Source: CAYPLH01 sp964411505 (GTDB lineage: Bacteria > Bacillota > Clostridia > CAYPLH01 > DUMO01). From it: DNA of 64,000 bases. The position numbers and the translations under genes were made by a program. Positions 1 to 9,200 of the stretch are shown here, one piece after another. Under the pieces are notes generated by a model, which saw only the letters and a program-made list of their open reading frames with translations, was not told the DNA's origin and did not search any database. The DNA is taken from the NCBI GenBank assembly GCA_964411505.1, contig CAYPLH010000004.1:1-64000 (forward strand), read 5' to 3'. Numbering within the stretch: position 1 is the first letter of the stretch; each line of letters starts with the position of its first letter.

Positions 1-44
1 GATAAACCTTGATTTCAAGTGATTTCTTAAAATCAAGGTTTATC
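1..44 (-). terminator. Stem-loop downstream of tRNA-Leu
   Basis: A perfect 15-bp inverted repeat (1-15 against 30-44, arms beginning gataaacc) with a 14-nt loop. It lies just past the 3' end of the minus-strand tRNA, where a terminator is expected. The T-run that would confirm it would fall outside the window. Confidence 0.5.
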
Positions 45-53
45 ACCTTATCA

Positions 54-138
54 TGGTGCGGGCGACAGGACTTGAACCTGCACACCTTGCGGCACAAGAT
101 CCTAAATCTTGCACGTCTGCCAATTCCGCCACGCCCGC
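54..138 (-). tRNA. tRNA-Leu (anticodon UAG)
   Basis: Read on the minus strand this folds as a complete class II tRNA. The acceptor stem GCGGGCG pairs with CGCCCGC, followed by discriminator A and an encoded CCA (plus-strand tgg at 54-56). The anticodon stem CAAGA/TCTTG encloses loop TTTAGGA, which places UAG as the anticodon (leucine, CUN codons). A variable arm follows, and the T-arm carries GGTTCAAGTCC. A decayed tRNA-Leu 5' half lies just upstream on the same strand, so this may once have been a two-gene tRNA array. Confidence 0.97.
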
Positions 139-210
139 ATTAATTAATAATTGCAAAAAAAAATTGCTAATTATTATTTGGTTTGATGTTACTAAAAAAT
201 ATTTTATTGC

Positions 211-258
211 GCTGGTAACGCTTAAGTCCAGCATGTCTGCCAATTACATTATATCCAC
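211..258 (-). pseudogene. Decayed 5' half of a tRNA-Leu (UAA-like)
   Basis: On the minus strand this begins GTGGATAT and continues with AATTGGCAGACATGC and CTGGACTTAAG. These match the D-arm and 5' anticodon-arm pattern of tRNA-Leu; the D-arm block nearly repeats that of the intact tRNA at 54-138. The loop reads CTTAAG, as in tRNA-Leu(UAA). No matching 3' anticodon arm in register, T-arm or acceptor 3' strand follows, and the next bases are AT-rich. I read it as a truncated, non-functional copy. Confidence 0.5.
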
Positions 259-424
259 AAGTGACTGAACCATAGTAACATAAGGCGGGTACAAAGTCAA
301 GAAAAAAACTAGGTTGTAAATGTTGTATAATTTCTTACTTTGCAGTAAAATGTATTTACACTTGACTATATTACCATAGGTATACCATTTAATTTTTTAC
401 TATTAACTACTGTGAGGAAAAGAT

Positions 425-2518
425 TTGGACTTTATCGAACGAATATATAGAGAAACAAAAATAAAATTAAATGACCAACAAAAGTCAGCTGTGCTCCATG
501 AAGATGGACCTGCATTGGTACTTGCCGGACCCGGTTCTGGAAAAACTACCGTTATTATTTGCCGTTTGGCAAGGTTGATTATTGAAAAAGGTATTAAACC
601 TGAAAACATTGTATCTCTAACCTTTAACCGGGCTGCAGCAAAAGAAATGGAACAAAGATTTGATAAGACATTTGGTTTTGGGATTAAGCGCAAGGTTCAT
701 TTTTCAACACTGCATTCATTTTCTTATTCAATTGTAAGATGGTACCAAAAATATAAAGGAGTAAGTCTTGAGCTGATTGAAGGAACTAAAAATAAATCAA
801 GGAAGAGTATCATTTTAAAAGATCTCTATCATAAAATTAATGATGCATCAATGACAGATGATGAACTGGACAACTTAATTAGTGAGATGGGAATTATCAA
901 GAATGGAATGATAAGAGATATCGAAAATTTCGACTCAAAGATAAAAAACTTTGCAAATATATATACGGAGTATGAGTGTTATAAAAAAAAGAACAGACTG
1001 CTTGATTTTGATGATATGCTTGTTTACTCTTGGGCGATTTTAAGGCGGTTTCCTGACTTGCTAAACAGCTACAGGGAAAAGTATCTTTATATACAGGTTG
1101 ATGAAGGTCAGGACATGTCACGTATTCAGTTTGAATTGGTTAAACTGCTAGCAGCACCATTAAACAATCTGTTTATTGTTGCAGATGATGACCAATCAAT
1201 ATATGGCTTCAGAGGTGCTGAGCCAAAATATATTCTAGACTTTGGGAAGAATTTTGAAGGTGCAAGAATATATCTTTTAGAGCAAAATTACAGGTCAACA
1301 AAGAACATTGTAGAATTTTCTAGTAACTTCATAAAAACTAATAAAAACAGGTATAACAAAAATCACAAAACATCCAATGTATCATTGGATGATCCAAATA
1401 TAATGGAAGCCAAAAATGAAAAATTGCAGATACAGTACATAATGCATGAAATTATGAGCCTTACTAATCAGGGGATAAGACCTTTAGATAAAACAATAGC
1501 AGTATTATATAGAAATAATCTTTCAGCCATTTTGTTAGCAGAAATGATGGACAGAAAAGGTATAGAATTTAATTTGAGAGAAAAGAGTAACTATTTTTTC
1601 AACCATTGGTTCTTGCTTGATTTACTTAGCTTTATGAGTTTTTCTTTGGCTCAATGGGATAGTGAATCTTTTTTACGCATCTATTATAAAATAGACTGTT
1701 TTATTTCAAGGGAAATGGTTGATTTTGCATTGAATTTAAACAATGGAAGTGGCATACTGGATAAAATACTGAAACTGGACGGGTTAACCAGAGAACAAAG
1801 GCAGAATATTAAAAAGACTAAAAATAAGTTTTCGAAAATGGCTTCAATGAAACCATTAAGAGCCCTAGAGCATATTGATAGTGACTTTGGTTTTCTTTTA
1901 AGCTCTAAAAGGCAATGTGAGCGGATTGGAAGCTCATTTAGCCTTATACAGAATATATTCTCAATAATGAAAAGTATAGCTGCAGATTTTGATACAATTG
2001 CATCCTTTCTGACTAGAATTAAGTGTTTAAAAGAGCTTTTTGAAAATGGTACAGGAAAAAAGGCGCAAATAACGTTGTCGACGGTTCATGCATCTAAAGG
2101 ACTAGAATATGATTATGTATATATGATTGACCTTTATGATGGTGAATTTCCAAATCTACAAAGTATTGAATATGCTGATAATGGAATGGATTCACTAATG
2201 GAGGAGGAAAGGCGACTCTTTTATGTAGGAATGACAAGAGCAAAAGAAAAAGTTTTCTTCATTTCGCCAAAGTTAGTGACCAACAGCGAAGTAGAAAGAT
2301 CAAAATTTATTGAAGAGATAGAATTGTATAGTAACTCCAAAATGTTAGGCAATATCGAAGTAGGCATGGTTGTGCATCATAAGAAATATGGGGCTGGTAC
2401 AGTTTTGGAAAAGCGTATGGAAAGCGTTGGAAATATGGTTGTTAAGGTAGACTTTGGTGGAATTAAAAGGCTTCTTGACCTAAAGGTATGCATTGATAAA
2501 GGTGTTTTGAAGTGTTAA
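425..2518 (+). CDS. UvrD/PcrA-like superfamily 1 DNA helicase
   Basis: ATP-dependent 3'-5' DNA helicase of the UvrD/Rep/PcrA family, 697 aa, a little shorter than typical PcrA. Visible motifs: Walker A GPGSGKT (residues 35-41), the Q-motif region LNDQQKSAV, Walker B VDEGQD (about 225, with Gly where DEFQD is usual), DDDQSIYGFRGA (about 253), STVHASKGLEYD (about 552) and EERRLFYVGMTRAKE (about 594). The last 50 residues (VGMVVHHKKYGAGTV) resemble the Tudor-like tail of PcrA that binds RNA polymerase. The start is TTG with GTGAGGAAAAG upstream. A role in repair or replication-fork maintenance is inferred. I give no symbol because clostridia carry several paralogues. Confidence 0.93.
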   Translation: MDFIERIYRETKIKLNDQQKSAVLHEDGPALVLAGPGSGKTTVIICRLARLIIEKGIKPENIVSLTFNRAAAKEMEQRFDKTFGFGIKRKVHFSTLHSFSYSIVRWYQKYKGVSLELIEGTKNKSRKSIILKDLYHKINDASMTDDELDNLISEMGIIKNGMIRDIENFDSKIKNFANIYTEYECYKKKNRLLDFDDMLVYSWAILRRFPDLLNSYREKYLYIQVDEGQDMSRIQFELVKLLAAPLNNLFIVADDDQSIYGFRGAEPKYILDFGKNFEGARIYLLEQNYRSTKNIVEFSSNFIKTNKNRYNKNHKTSNVSLDDPNIMEAKNEKLQIQYIMHEIMSLTNQGIRPLDKTIAVLYRNNLSAILLAEMMDRKGIEFNLREKSNYFFNHWFLLDLLSFMSFSLAQWDSESFLRIYYKIDCFISREMVDFALNLNNGSGILDKILKLDGLTREQRQNIKKTKNKFSKMASMKPLRALEHIDSDFGFLLSSKRQCERIGSSFSLIQNIFSIMKSIAADFDTIASFLTRIKCLKELFENGTGKKAQITLSTVHASKGLEYDYVYMIDLYDGEFPNLQSIEYADNGMDSLMEEERRLFYVGMTRAKEKVFFISPKLVTNSEVERSKFIEEIELYSNSKMLGNIEVGMVVHHKKYGAGTVLEKRMESVGNMVVKVDFGGIKRLLDLKVCIDKGVLKC

Positions 2519-2551
2519 GATATAAATAATATATATTTTGCAGGTGATACT

Positions 2552-2650
2552 ATGAAAAGAAATATTGTAAAATGGGTCGCGATTATTACACTGGCAGCAT
2601 TTATGCTGACATATATTTTGTCATTTGGTTACTCTATTTTTGGAAAGTAG
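2552..2650 (+). CDS. Small single-span membrane protein, 32 aa
   Basis: A short reading frame that fills the gap between the helicase and the MEMO/AMMECR1 gene. ATG at 2552 follows CAGGTGAT. The peptide begins MKRNIVKWVAI and ends FGYSIFGK, a basic N-terminus followed by about 20 hydrophobic residues, which is one membrane helix. Its stop codon (2648-2650) is part of the AGGTG that serves the next gene, so translation of the two is probably coupled. I recognise no family. The position and hydrophobic pattern favour a real gene, but this is not proven. Confidence 0.5.
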   Translation: MKRNIVKWVAIITLAAFMLTYILSFGYSIFGK

Positions 2651-2660
2651 GTGAAATATA

Positions 2661-4070
2661 GTGGGTAGAATATTAAGCACTTATATTTTTCCACACCCTC
2701 CTATTATTGTTCCTGAAGTTGGCAGGGGGAGTGAAAAAGATGCCCAACAAACAATAGATTCAATTAAGAAAGCTGCTCAGAAGATAAAAAGTGAAAATCC
2801 GGATACTATTATAGTTATCACGCCTCATGGACCGGTTATCGGTGATTATGTTTACTTATCTCGAGCACAATACTTAAAGGGCAACTTTGGAAAGTTTCAA
2901 GCACCTCGTGTAAAACTTGAGTTTCAGAATAATCTGCCGCTGGTGGATAAAATCATAGAAAATATCGAGATCAATAATATAAGCTGGCAGGATCAAAAGG
3001 GATCGGTGTTTAAGAGGTTAAGAAGAACTGATGATCTTGATCATGGAGCCTTAGTACCACTTTATTTTATAAGCGAGGAGCTTAAGGATTTTAAACTGAT
3101 ACATATTGCTCCTGCATGGATACCATTTAGAAATCTTTATAAATTTGGTCATTGTATAGGTAATGCTATAAAGGAAAGTAATGAACGGGTAGTTGTAATT
3201 GCCAGCGCAGACCTATCACACAGGTTAAATAGTGAAACTGCCTATGGTTTTAGTAAAGATGGTAAAATATTTGATGAATTGCTGGTAAATAGCGTGTCAA
3301 CATCTGATGTAAAAACATTACTGGAGCTTGATGAAGATTTTTGTGAAAGCGCTGGTGAATGTGGATTAAGGTCTATACTTGTTATGTTAGGCGCAATTGA
3401 TGGTATGAGTATTAAACCTGAAATTTATTCTTATGAAGGTCCGTATGGAATAGGTTATGCAGTTGCACGTATTAGTGTTGGGGAAGAAGATAAAAGCAGG
3501 GAGATATTAAAGGATTTAGAACAAGAGGAATCGGAAAGAATAAAGAGCTTAAGAGCTAATGAAAGTCAATATGTTTCCCTTGCACGAAACACTTTAGAGG
3601 CACATGTAAAAGACCAGGAAATGGTGAAGGATTTTGATGATCTTCCTGAAAAAATGCTTCATAGAAAGGCAGGGGTTTTCGTTTCGATTAAAAAAGACGG
3701 TCAGCTAAGGGGATGTATCGGCACGATTGCACCAAACAGGAAAAATGTTGCCGAGGAAATAATGCATAATGCCATAAGTTGCGGCACTCAGGATCCAAGG
3801 TTTTTACCAGTTGCAATGGATGAGCTTGATTCTTTGATTTATAGTGTTGATGTTCTTGGAGATCCGGAACCTATAGACAGCATGGATGAACTTGATGTTA
3901 AAAGGTATGGTGTAATTGTACGAGAAGGCTTTCGATCCGGGCTTTTGCTTCCTGATCTGGAAGGCATTGATACTCCTCGGGAACAGGTTTCAATTGCCTT
4001 ACGTAAGGCGGGTATAAGCCCTGCAGCAGACTACAAACTGGAAAGGTTTGAAGTTGTCAGATACACGTGA
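2661..4070 (+). CDS. AmmeMemoRadiSam proteins B and A fused (MEMO1-AMMECR1)
   Basis: Two-domain protein of 469 aa. Residues 1 to about 270 are a MEMO1 domain (class III extradiol-dioxygenase fold), beginning STYIFPHPPIIVPEVG with conserved His positions such as TPHGPV and ASADLSHR. Residues about 300-469 are an AMMECR1 domain with the signature LRGCIGTIAP near residue 348. In many bacteria and archaea these are separate proteins encoded beside a radical SAM enzyme, and here that enzyme is the next gene. The system's biochemical role is not established. GTG start at 2661, with AGGTG at 2649-2653. Confidence 0.92.
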   Translation: MGRILSTYIFPHPPIIVPEVGRGSEKDAQQTIDSIKKAAQKIKSENPDTIIVITPHGPVIGDYVYLSRAQYLKGNFGKFQAPRVKLEFQNNLPLVDKIIENIEINNISWQDQKGSVFKRLRRTDDLDHGALVPLYFISEELKDFKLIHIAPAWIPFRNLYKFGHCIGNAIKESNERVVVIASADLSHRLNSETAYGFSKDGKIFDELLVNSVSTSDVKTLLELDEDFCESAGECGLRSILVMLGAIDGMSIKPEIYSYEGPYGIGYAVARISVGEEDKSREILKDLEQEESERIKSLRANESQYVSLARNTLEAHVKDQEMVKDFDDLPEKMLHRKAGVFVSIKKDGQLRGCIGTIAPNRKNVAEEIMHNAISCGTQDPRFLPVAMDELDSLIYSVDVLGDPEPIDSMDELDVKRYGVIVREGFRSGLLLPDLEGIDTPREQVSIALRKAGISPAADYKLERFEVVRYT

Positions 4071-4224
4071 TTAGTTGGAGTTTAACAAAATAACTTATTT
4101 TTTGACTGCCAAAATATGCTTATGTGCAATATAGACTTAAAAAGAAAATGGGTAACACAAATATGAAGATATGTAGGATCCCTTTTCAATTTATATAATT
4201 TTAAAGTTACGGTAAGGTGATAAG

Positions 4225-5091
4225 GTGAAGAACTTAAAACATGCCATGTACTATGAGAAAAAAGACAATTCATTTGTGCACTGCGTTTTGTGTCCTCACA
4301 ATTGCATTATTAAACCTGGAGGAGTTGGTATCTGTCGCGTCCGCAAGAATTTGGAGGGGGAGCTTTATTCACTTAATTATGGGAAAGTAACAGCAATTAG
4401 TGTAGATCCGGTCGAAAAGAAGCCACTTAATAGATTTTATCCTAAGAGTCCAATACTCTCTGCCGGTACTTTTGGTTGCAATCTTAAATGTTCATTTTGC
4501 CAGAATTGGAATATAGCACACGACTCACCAGATTATATCCAAATGTCATCTTCCGAGTTGGCAAAAAAAGCAGATGAGCTAAAACTAAATGGGAATATAG
4601 GTCTTGCATACACTTATAATGAACCTTTAATCTGGTTTGAGTATGTGCTTGAAACAGCTAAACTGATACGCTCAAAAGAACTTATGAATGTACTTGTTAC
4701 CAATGGTTTTATATCTATAGAGCCTTTGAAGGAAATTTTACCTTTGGTTGACGCTATGAATATAGATGTAAAGGCATTTACCGATTCCTTTTATAAGCGA
4801 ATATGTAGCGGAGCACTAGACAATGTCAGACAAACAGTAGAAATTTCTGCAAAGCACTGTCATGTTGAATTAACTACTCTTGTTGTTCCCGGATTGAATG
4901 ATTCGATGGATGAAATAGAGAACTTGGCAAAATGGATAGCATCAATATCTACTGAAATACCTTTGCATCTTTCGAGGTTTTTCCCTAATTATAGAATGCG
5001 GGAATATCCGCCAACACCGAGAAAAACGCTTGAAAAAGCTAAAGAGACAGCTGAGAAACACTTGAAATATGTATATTTGGGGAATGTATAG
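4225..5091 (+). CDS. amrS: AmmeMemoRadiSam system radical SAM enzyme
   Basis: A 288-aa radical SAM protein related to pyruvate formate-lyase activating enzymes. An N-terminal cysteine segment (CVLCPHNC, then GICRVRKN) precedes the 4Fe-4S site CNLKCSFC (Cys about 85, 89, 92), which binds the cluster that cleaves S-adenosylmethionine. AYTYNEPLIWFEY and NVLVTNGFI are typical of the activase-like branch. GTG start, with GGTAAGGTGAT upstream. It lies 154 bp after the MEMO-AMMECR1 fusion and on the same strand, which supports one three-domain system. The substrate is unknown. Confidence 0.93.
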   Translation: MKNLKHAMYYEKKDNSFVHCVLCPHNCIIKPGGVGICRVRKNLEGELYSLNYGKVTAISVDPVEKKPLNRFYPKSPILSAGTFGCNLKCSFCQNWNIAHDSPDYIQMSSSELAKKADELKLNGNIGLAYTYNEPLIWFEYVLETAKLIRSKELMNVLVTNGFISIEPLKEILPLVDAMNIDVKAFTDSFYKRICSGALDNVRQTVEISAKHCHVELTTLVVPGLNDSMDEIENLAKWIASISTEIPLHLSRFFPNYRMREYPPTPRKTLEKAKETAEKHLKYVYLGNV

Positions 5092-5293
5092 GTTATGCAA
5101 ACTCACTGTTTAATAACTTTATTATAATTTGATTAAATATACAAAAATACCTTACAATTATTAATGAAAAGGAGTATAATTTTATTTAAATGAATAATCT
5201 TTATGAATATTGAATCTAATTATATGATTGTCGTTTTACGACTTTCAAACGAGCATTAATTATATTGAAATTTAGCTGAAGGTGTGAGGTTGT

Positions 5294-6175
5294 TTGTGGG
5301 AGACTCTTGGGAAACTAAATATTTCTGGTTTTTTTAAGCTGATTGGGGATTTCCTAGCGATTGACAGTCCGATTAGTGTTCTCCAAACGGTTGTAGATAT
5401 TAGTATTGTTTCATACATTATTTACAAACTTATACAATTGGTCAGAGAAACCAGGGCTGTTCAACTGATAAAAGGAATTTTAATAATTATTGTAGCAAGA
5501 TATGTCAGTGAATTGCTTGGACTTAGAACAATAGAGTACATATTGACAAATTCTATTCAAATAGTAGGATTTGCTCTTGTTGTAATATTTCAGCCTGAGC
5601 TCAGGCGTGGGCTTGAGCAAATAGGGCGGAGCAAATTTAAGGATTTCTTTAGCTTTGATGAGGAGAGTAAGACAATAAAAACAACTGCCATGATAGAAGA
5701 ACTGGTCAAGGCTTGTTTTCACATGGCAAGTAATTATGTAGGAGCGCTTATTGTCATTGAAAGAGAGACAAAAATAGGAGAAATAATCAATTCCGGAGTT
5801 CAGATAGATTCTAATGTTACTTCAGAATTATTAATCAATATATTTTCTCCAAACACACCCTTGCATGATGGTGCGGTTGTAATAAGAGATTATAAGATCA
5901 AAGCAACATCATGTTTCTTACCGCTTACTGATAATCCAAACTTAAGTAAGGAATTAGGGACAAGACACAGAGCGGCACTTGGTATTACAGAGGTTTCTGA
6001 TGCTATAGTAATTGTAGTTTCCGAAGAATCTGGCAAGATTTCTTTTGCATTAAATGGTGGTTTGACGAGAAATCTCACTCAAGATACATTAAGGAAGGCA
6101 CTTAATAGGAATCTAATTATAAAAAAAGATTCGCAAATGAAATTGTCCTCATTGTGGAAGGTGAAAAGCAAATGA
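5294..6175 (+). CDS. cdaA: Diadenylate cyclase CdaA
   Basis: Membrane-bound enzyme that makes cyclic di-AMP from two ATP. The 293 aa hold about three N-terminal membrane helices (within residues 25-100) and a cytoplasmic DAC domain. The two catalytic signatures are present: DGAVVIR (about 193) and GTRHRAALGITE (about 222). The start is TTG at 5294 after GGTGTGAGG. The stop overlaps the cdaR start (ATGA), and glmM follows, which is the classic Firmicutes cdaA-cdaR-glmM order linking c-di-AMP signalling to peptidoglycan precursor supply. Confidence 0.96.
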   Translation: MWETLGKLNISGFFKLIGDFLAIDSPISVLQTVVDISIVSYIIYKLIQLVRETRAVQLIKGILIIIVARYVSELLGLRTIEYILTNSIQIVGFALVVIFQPELRRGLEQIGRSKFKDFFSFDEESKTIKTTAMIEELVKACFHMASNYVGALIVIERETKIGEIINSGVQIDSNVTSELLINIFSPNTPLHDGAVVIRDYKIKATSCFLPLTDNPNLSKELGTRHRAALGITEVSDAIVIVVSEESGKISFALNGGLTRNLTQDTLRKALNRNLIIKKDSQMKLSSLWKVKSK

Positions 6176-7416
6176 ATAAATTTTTTAGTTCAAGCCTTTT
6201 TATGAAGATTCTTTCAGTTATTTTTGCTGTATTCTTGTGGATCGTAGCATTAAACAGTGAAAACCCACTTGACGTTAAGATTGTTACTGTCGCACTTGAA
6301 CAAAAAAATAGCTTTGTACTTACTCAAAATAATCTTGGTTTATATAAGACAGTAATTCCAAAACACATTGATATTACGATACATGGTCGAGATGAAGCAT
6401 TAAGAAAAGTAACCAGTGGTGACTTTGAAGCAACAATAGATTTCTCTGGAATTAAAAAGTCAGGCGTTTTCAGTTTACCGCTTATTGTAGAAAACAATAA
6501 TAATGGAATTTACATAAATGATATAAGCCAAAAATTGGTTCAGGTAACTGTAGAGAAAATTATAAAAAAAGCGTTCGAGGTTGATTTGAAAACCGAAGGT
6601 ACTCTTAAGGAGAAATACCTTATCACAAATGCATTTTTAAGTTCGAATATTATAGAAGTTGAAGGCATTGAGCCCGAAGTAGAAAAAATCAGTACTGTTG
6701 TTGCACCTTTGCATTATGAAAACCTAAGTGAAAGTATGTCAACACTGATACACTGTCACTTTTTTGACAGTCTAGGCAATGAGATAATCGCTCAAAGAGA
6801 CAAATTCAGTGTAAGTGCAAATGTGGAAGTTGCAAAGGAAGTTTCGATTGTTCCAGTAGTTACAGGTACCCCCCAGCAATATTATTTTATTGAGGACCAG
6901 AAGGTGGACCCAAACAAGGTTTTGGTACAAGGTTCTCCAGCCGTCCTGAATGAATTAGCTAGTATAAATATTTCTCCTGTAAGTATTGAAGGTGCAAACA
7001 ATAATATCAGTGCACAGACAACAGTGAATTTACCTGAGGGAGTCAGTCTATATAACCCTGAGCAGATATTCACACTGTCTGTAACCCTTGACAAACTGAA
7101 AGAGGCTGATTATTATGTCTCTAAGGAACAGATAACAGTTATTTTCGCAGACAATAAGTACATATATGATATTAAGGATCCCGGAATTACAGTTAAACTG
7201 ATAGAAAAAGAGAAGGACAGGGAACTTTATGTAGAGCAAATAATACCTTCTATTAATGTTAAAGGCCTTGAAACAGGGGTTCATGAGCTTCCAGTTCAAG
7301 TATTAGTTCCTGATTGGATAATTGTTGATGGAGAGTACTTTATAACCGTAGAGATTTTTGAAAACACAGATAACACAAATCCTACCGACGATCAAACCAC
7401 ATTTATTCCTCACTAA
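6172..7416 (+). CDS. cdaR: YbbR-domain regulator of CdaA (CdaR)
   Basis: Extracytoplasmic protein that modulates CdaA, 414 aa from ATG 6172. That ATG overlaps the cdaA stop as ATGA and has GGAAGGTG eight bases upstream; a longer GTG start at 6154 is possible but less likely. A short N-terminus is followed by one membrane helix (ILSVIFAVFLWIVALNSE, typical of the family), then about four YbbR repeats, e.g. TVALEQKNSFVLTQNN and VTGTPQQYYFIEDQKVDPNKV. The acidic Asn/Thr-rich tail ends at a cluster of intergenic hairpins. Confidence 0.93.
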   Translation: MNKFFSSSLFMKILSVIFAVFLWIVALNSENPLDVKIVTVALEQKNSFVLTQNNLGLYKTVIPKHIDITIHGRDEALRKVTSGDFEATIDFSGIKKSGVFSLPLIVENNNNGIYINDISQKLVQVTVEKIIKKAFEVDLKTEGTLKEKYLITNAFLSSNIIEVEGIEPEVEKISTVVAPLHYENLSESMSTLIHCHFFDSLGNEIIAQRDKFSVSANVEVAKEVSIVPVVTGTPQQYYFIEDQKVDPNKVLVQGSPAVLNELASINISPVSIEGANNNISAQTTVNLPEGVSLYNPEQIFTLSVTLDKLKEADYYVSKEQITVIFADNKYIYDIKDPGITVKLIEKEKDRELYVEQIIPSINVKGLETGVHELPVQVLVPDWIIVDGEYFITVEIFENTDNTNPTDDQTTFIPH

Positions 7417-7452
7417 AAAAAATGTGGAACAAGACATCCTTAGGATTTTTTA

Positions 7453-7602
7453 TTGCCTAGGAAAGTATACTTTTCTAGGCAATGGGGATTGCAAAGGGGA
7501 AGCCCCTTTGCTGCTTTAAGGAGGGTGCTCAGGATGCGGAGCATCCGTCGAAGGGAACCATAAGGTTCCCTAGCGAAAAAAAGTGGCGAAGCCCACTTTT
7601 TT
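7453..7602. repeat. Array of five consecutive hairpins between cdaR and glmM
   Basis: Five back-to-back stem-loops fill this gap: 7453-7482 (ttgcctag/ctaggcaa), 7491-7511 (gcaaagggg/cccctttgc), 7532-7546 (ggatgc/gcatcc), 7552-7571 (agggaacc/ggttccct) and 7577-7602 (aaaaaagtgg/ccactttttt). The last ends in a T-run and could terminate transcription. Part of the array (7528-7575) is related to DNA at 40026-40090, so it is a dispersed element. It separates glmM from cdaAR and may cause partial termination or RNA processing there. Confidence 0.8.
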
Positions 7603-7708
7603 GACTAAGCTCAAATGAAATTTATCAAATATTTATCGAATGCAAATAAATTTGAAATAGCATTTGATGAAGAGAAAAAAATTTTTTTTTTATGGGAGGA
7701 CTTGTTTA

Positions 7709-9058
7709 TTGACTAGACTTTTTGGAACAGATGGTGTTAGAGGTGTTGCTAATGAAGAGCTTACTGCAGAACTTGCATTTAAGCTTGGTAAAGCCGGAGC
7801 TTATGTTTTGACAGCAGAGTCCGAACATACTCCACGTATACTGGTGGGGATGGACACAAGAATTTCAGGACCCATGTTAGAATCAGCTTTAACTTCCGGA
7901 ATATGTTCTGTAGGTGCGGAAGCTGTGTTGCTTGGGGTTGTTCCAACTCCAGCGGTAGCATATCTTATAAAAAAATACAAAGCTGATGCTGGAGTGGTGA
8001 TTTCTGCATCGCATAATCCCTTTGAATTTAATGGGATCAAGTTTTTTAATAGCAAGGGATATAAACTTTCAGATGAACTAGAAGATAGAATTGAGAAAAT
8101 AGTAAACTCCGGGATTGACCAGATTCCTTTGCCAAAAGGCGCAGGTTTGGGGACCAGACGCTTTATGGAAAAATCACTGGATGATTATGTAAGTTTTCTG
8201 AAAAGTACAATTGATGTGGATTTTAAAGGAATAAAAGTTGTAATAGATTGCGCCAATGGTGCGGCTTATAAAGCAGCTCCTTCCACGCTTGCAGAGTTGG
8301 GCGCAAATGTAATAACTATTCATAACAAGCCAAACGGAGTAAATATTAATAATGAGTGCGGTTCTACTCATTTGGATGATCTTTGTAGGATGGTAAAAAA
8401 GTATCAAGCGGATATAGGAATTGCTTTTGATGGTGATGCCGACAGGATGCTTGCAGTAGATGAAAACGGTAAAGCTGTGGATGGAGACTCAATTATGGCT
8501 ATAATAGCCCTTGACCTTAAAAAAAGGGAGAAGCTTCAAAGGGATACTATTGTTGCTACTGTTATGAGCAATATGGGATTTGAGATTTTTTCAAGAAACA
8601 ATAATATCAACCTTGTAAGAACGAAGGTTGGTGATAGATATGTGCTGGAAGAAATGCTTAAAAACGGTTATGTTCTTGGAGGAGAACAATCGGGACACAT
8701 CATATTTCTTGAGTTTAATACGACTGGCGATGGTATTTTGACTGCAATACAGCTTTTACGAGTTATGAAGGTGTCTGGAAAGAAATTTTCTGACCTTGCA
8801 TCAGTTATTCAAACACTACCACAAGTCCTCAAAAATGCAAGAGTTAGCAATGGAAATAAGCACAAGTATCTTGAGGATGGAGTAATTGCAGAAATGTGTA
8901 GTAGTATCGAAGTTGAATTCCAACATGAAGGCAGAGTGCTAATAAGACCATCAGGAACAGAACCTTTAGTGAGGGTTATGATTGAAGGCAAGGATCTTGA
9001 TTACATCACAAGGAAAGCCGATGAATTAGTAAAAGTTATTGAAGAACGACTGGCTTAA
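7709..9058 (+). CDS. glmM: Phosphoglucosamine mutase GlmM
   Basis: Interconverts glucosamine-6-phosphate and glucosamine-1-phosphate on the way to UDP-GlcNAc and peptidoglycan. 449 aa from the TTG at 7709, which sits eight bases after GGGAGGA; the N-terminus then reads TRLFGTDGVRGVAN, as in the family. Motifs: phosphoserine loop SASHNP (Ser about 101), metal site DGDADR (about 241), sugar loop GGEQSGH and phosphate loop RPSGTEP. It is the third gene of the c-di-AMP operon but is separated from cdaR by the hairpin array. A longer ATG start at 7664 has no supporting ribosome site. Confidence 0.97.
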   Translation: MTRLFGTDGVRGVANEELTAELAFKLGKAGAYVLTAESEHTPRILVGMDTRISGPMLESALTSGICSVGAEAVLLGVVPTPAVAYLIKKYKADAGVVISASHNPFEFNGIKFFNSKGYKLSDELEDRIEKIVNSGIDQIPLPKGAGLGTRRFMEKSLDDYVSFLKSTIDVDFKGIKVVIDCANGAAYKAAPSTLAELGANVITIHNKPNGVNINNECGSTHLDDLCRMVKKYQADIGIAFDGDADRMLAVDENGKAVDGDSIMAIIALDLKKREKLQRDTIVATVMSNMGFEIFSRNNNINLVRTKVGDRYVLEEMLKNGYVLGGEQSGHIIFLEFNTTGDGILTAIQLLRVMKVSGKKFSDLASVIQTLPQVLKNARVSNGNKHKYLEDGVIAEMCSSIEVEFQHEGRVLIRPSGTEPLVRVMIEGKDLDYITRKADELVKVIEERLA

Positions 9059-9200
9059 TTGTATTTGCAGTACATACAATAATGGCTTTAAAGCTGATAG
9101 CCTATGCAAAGAAATACTATAATAGGCAGGTTGTCTGGCAAATCGCATAATTGGCGCATTTTCTTTAAAGGAATAGGCTGAGACTTGGAGAATAATTATT

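Noticed and set aside
7417..7708. glmS-type ribozyme or c-di-AMP riboswitch between cdaR and glmM
   Set aside because: The region consists of separate simple hairpins and lacks the conserved cores of those RNAs.
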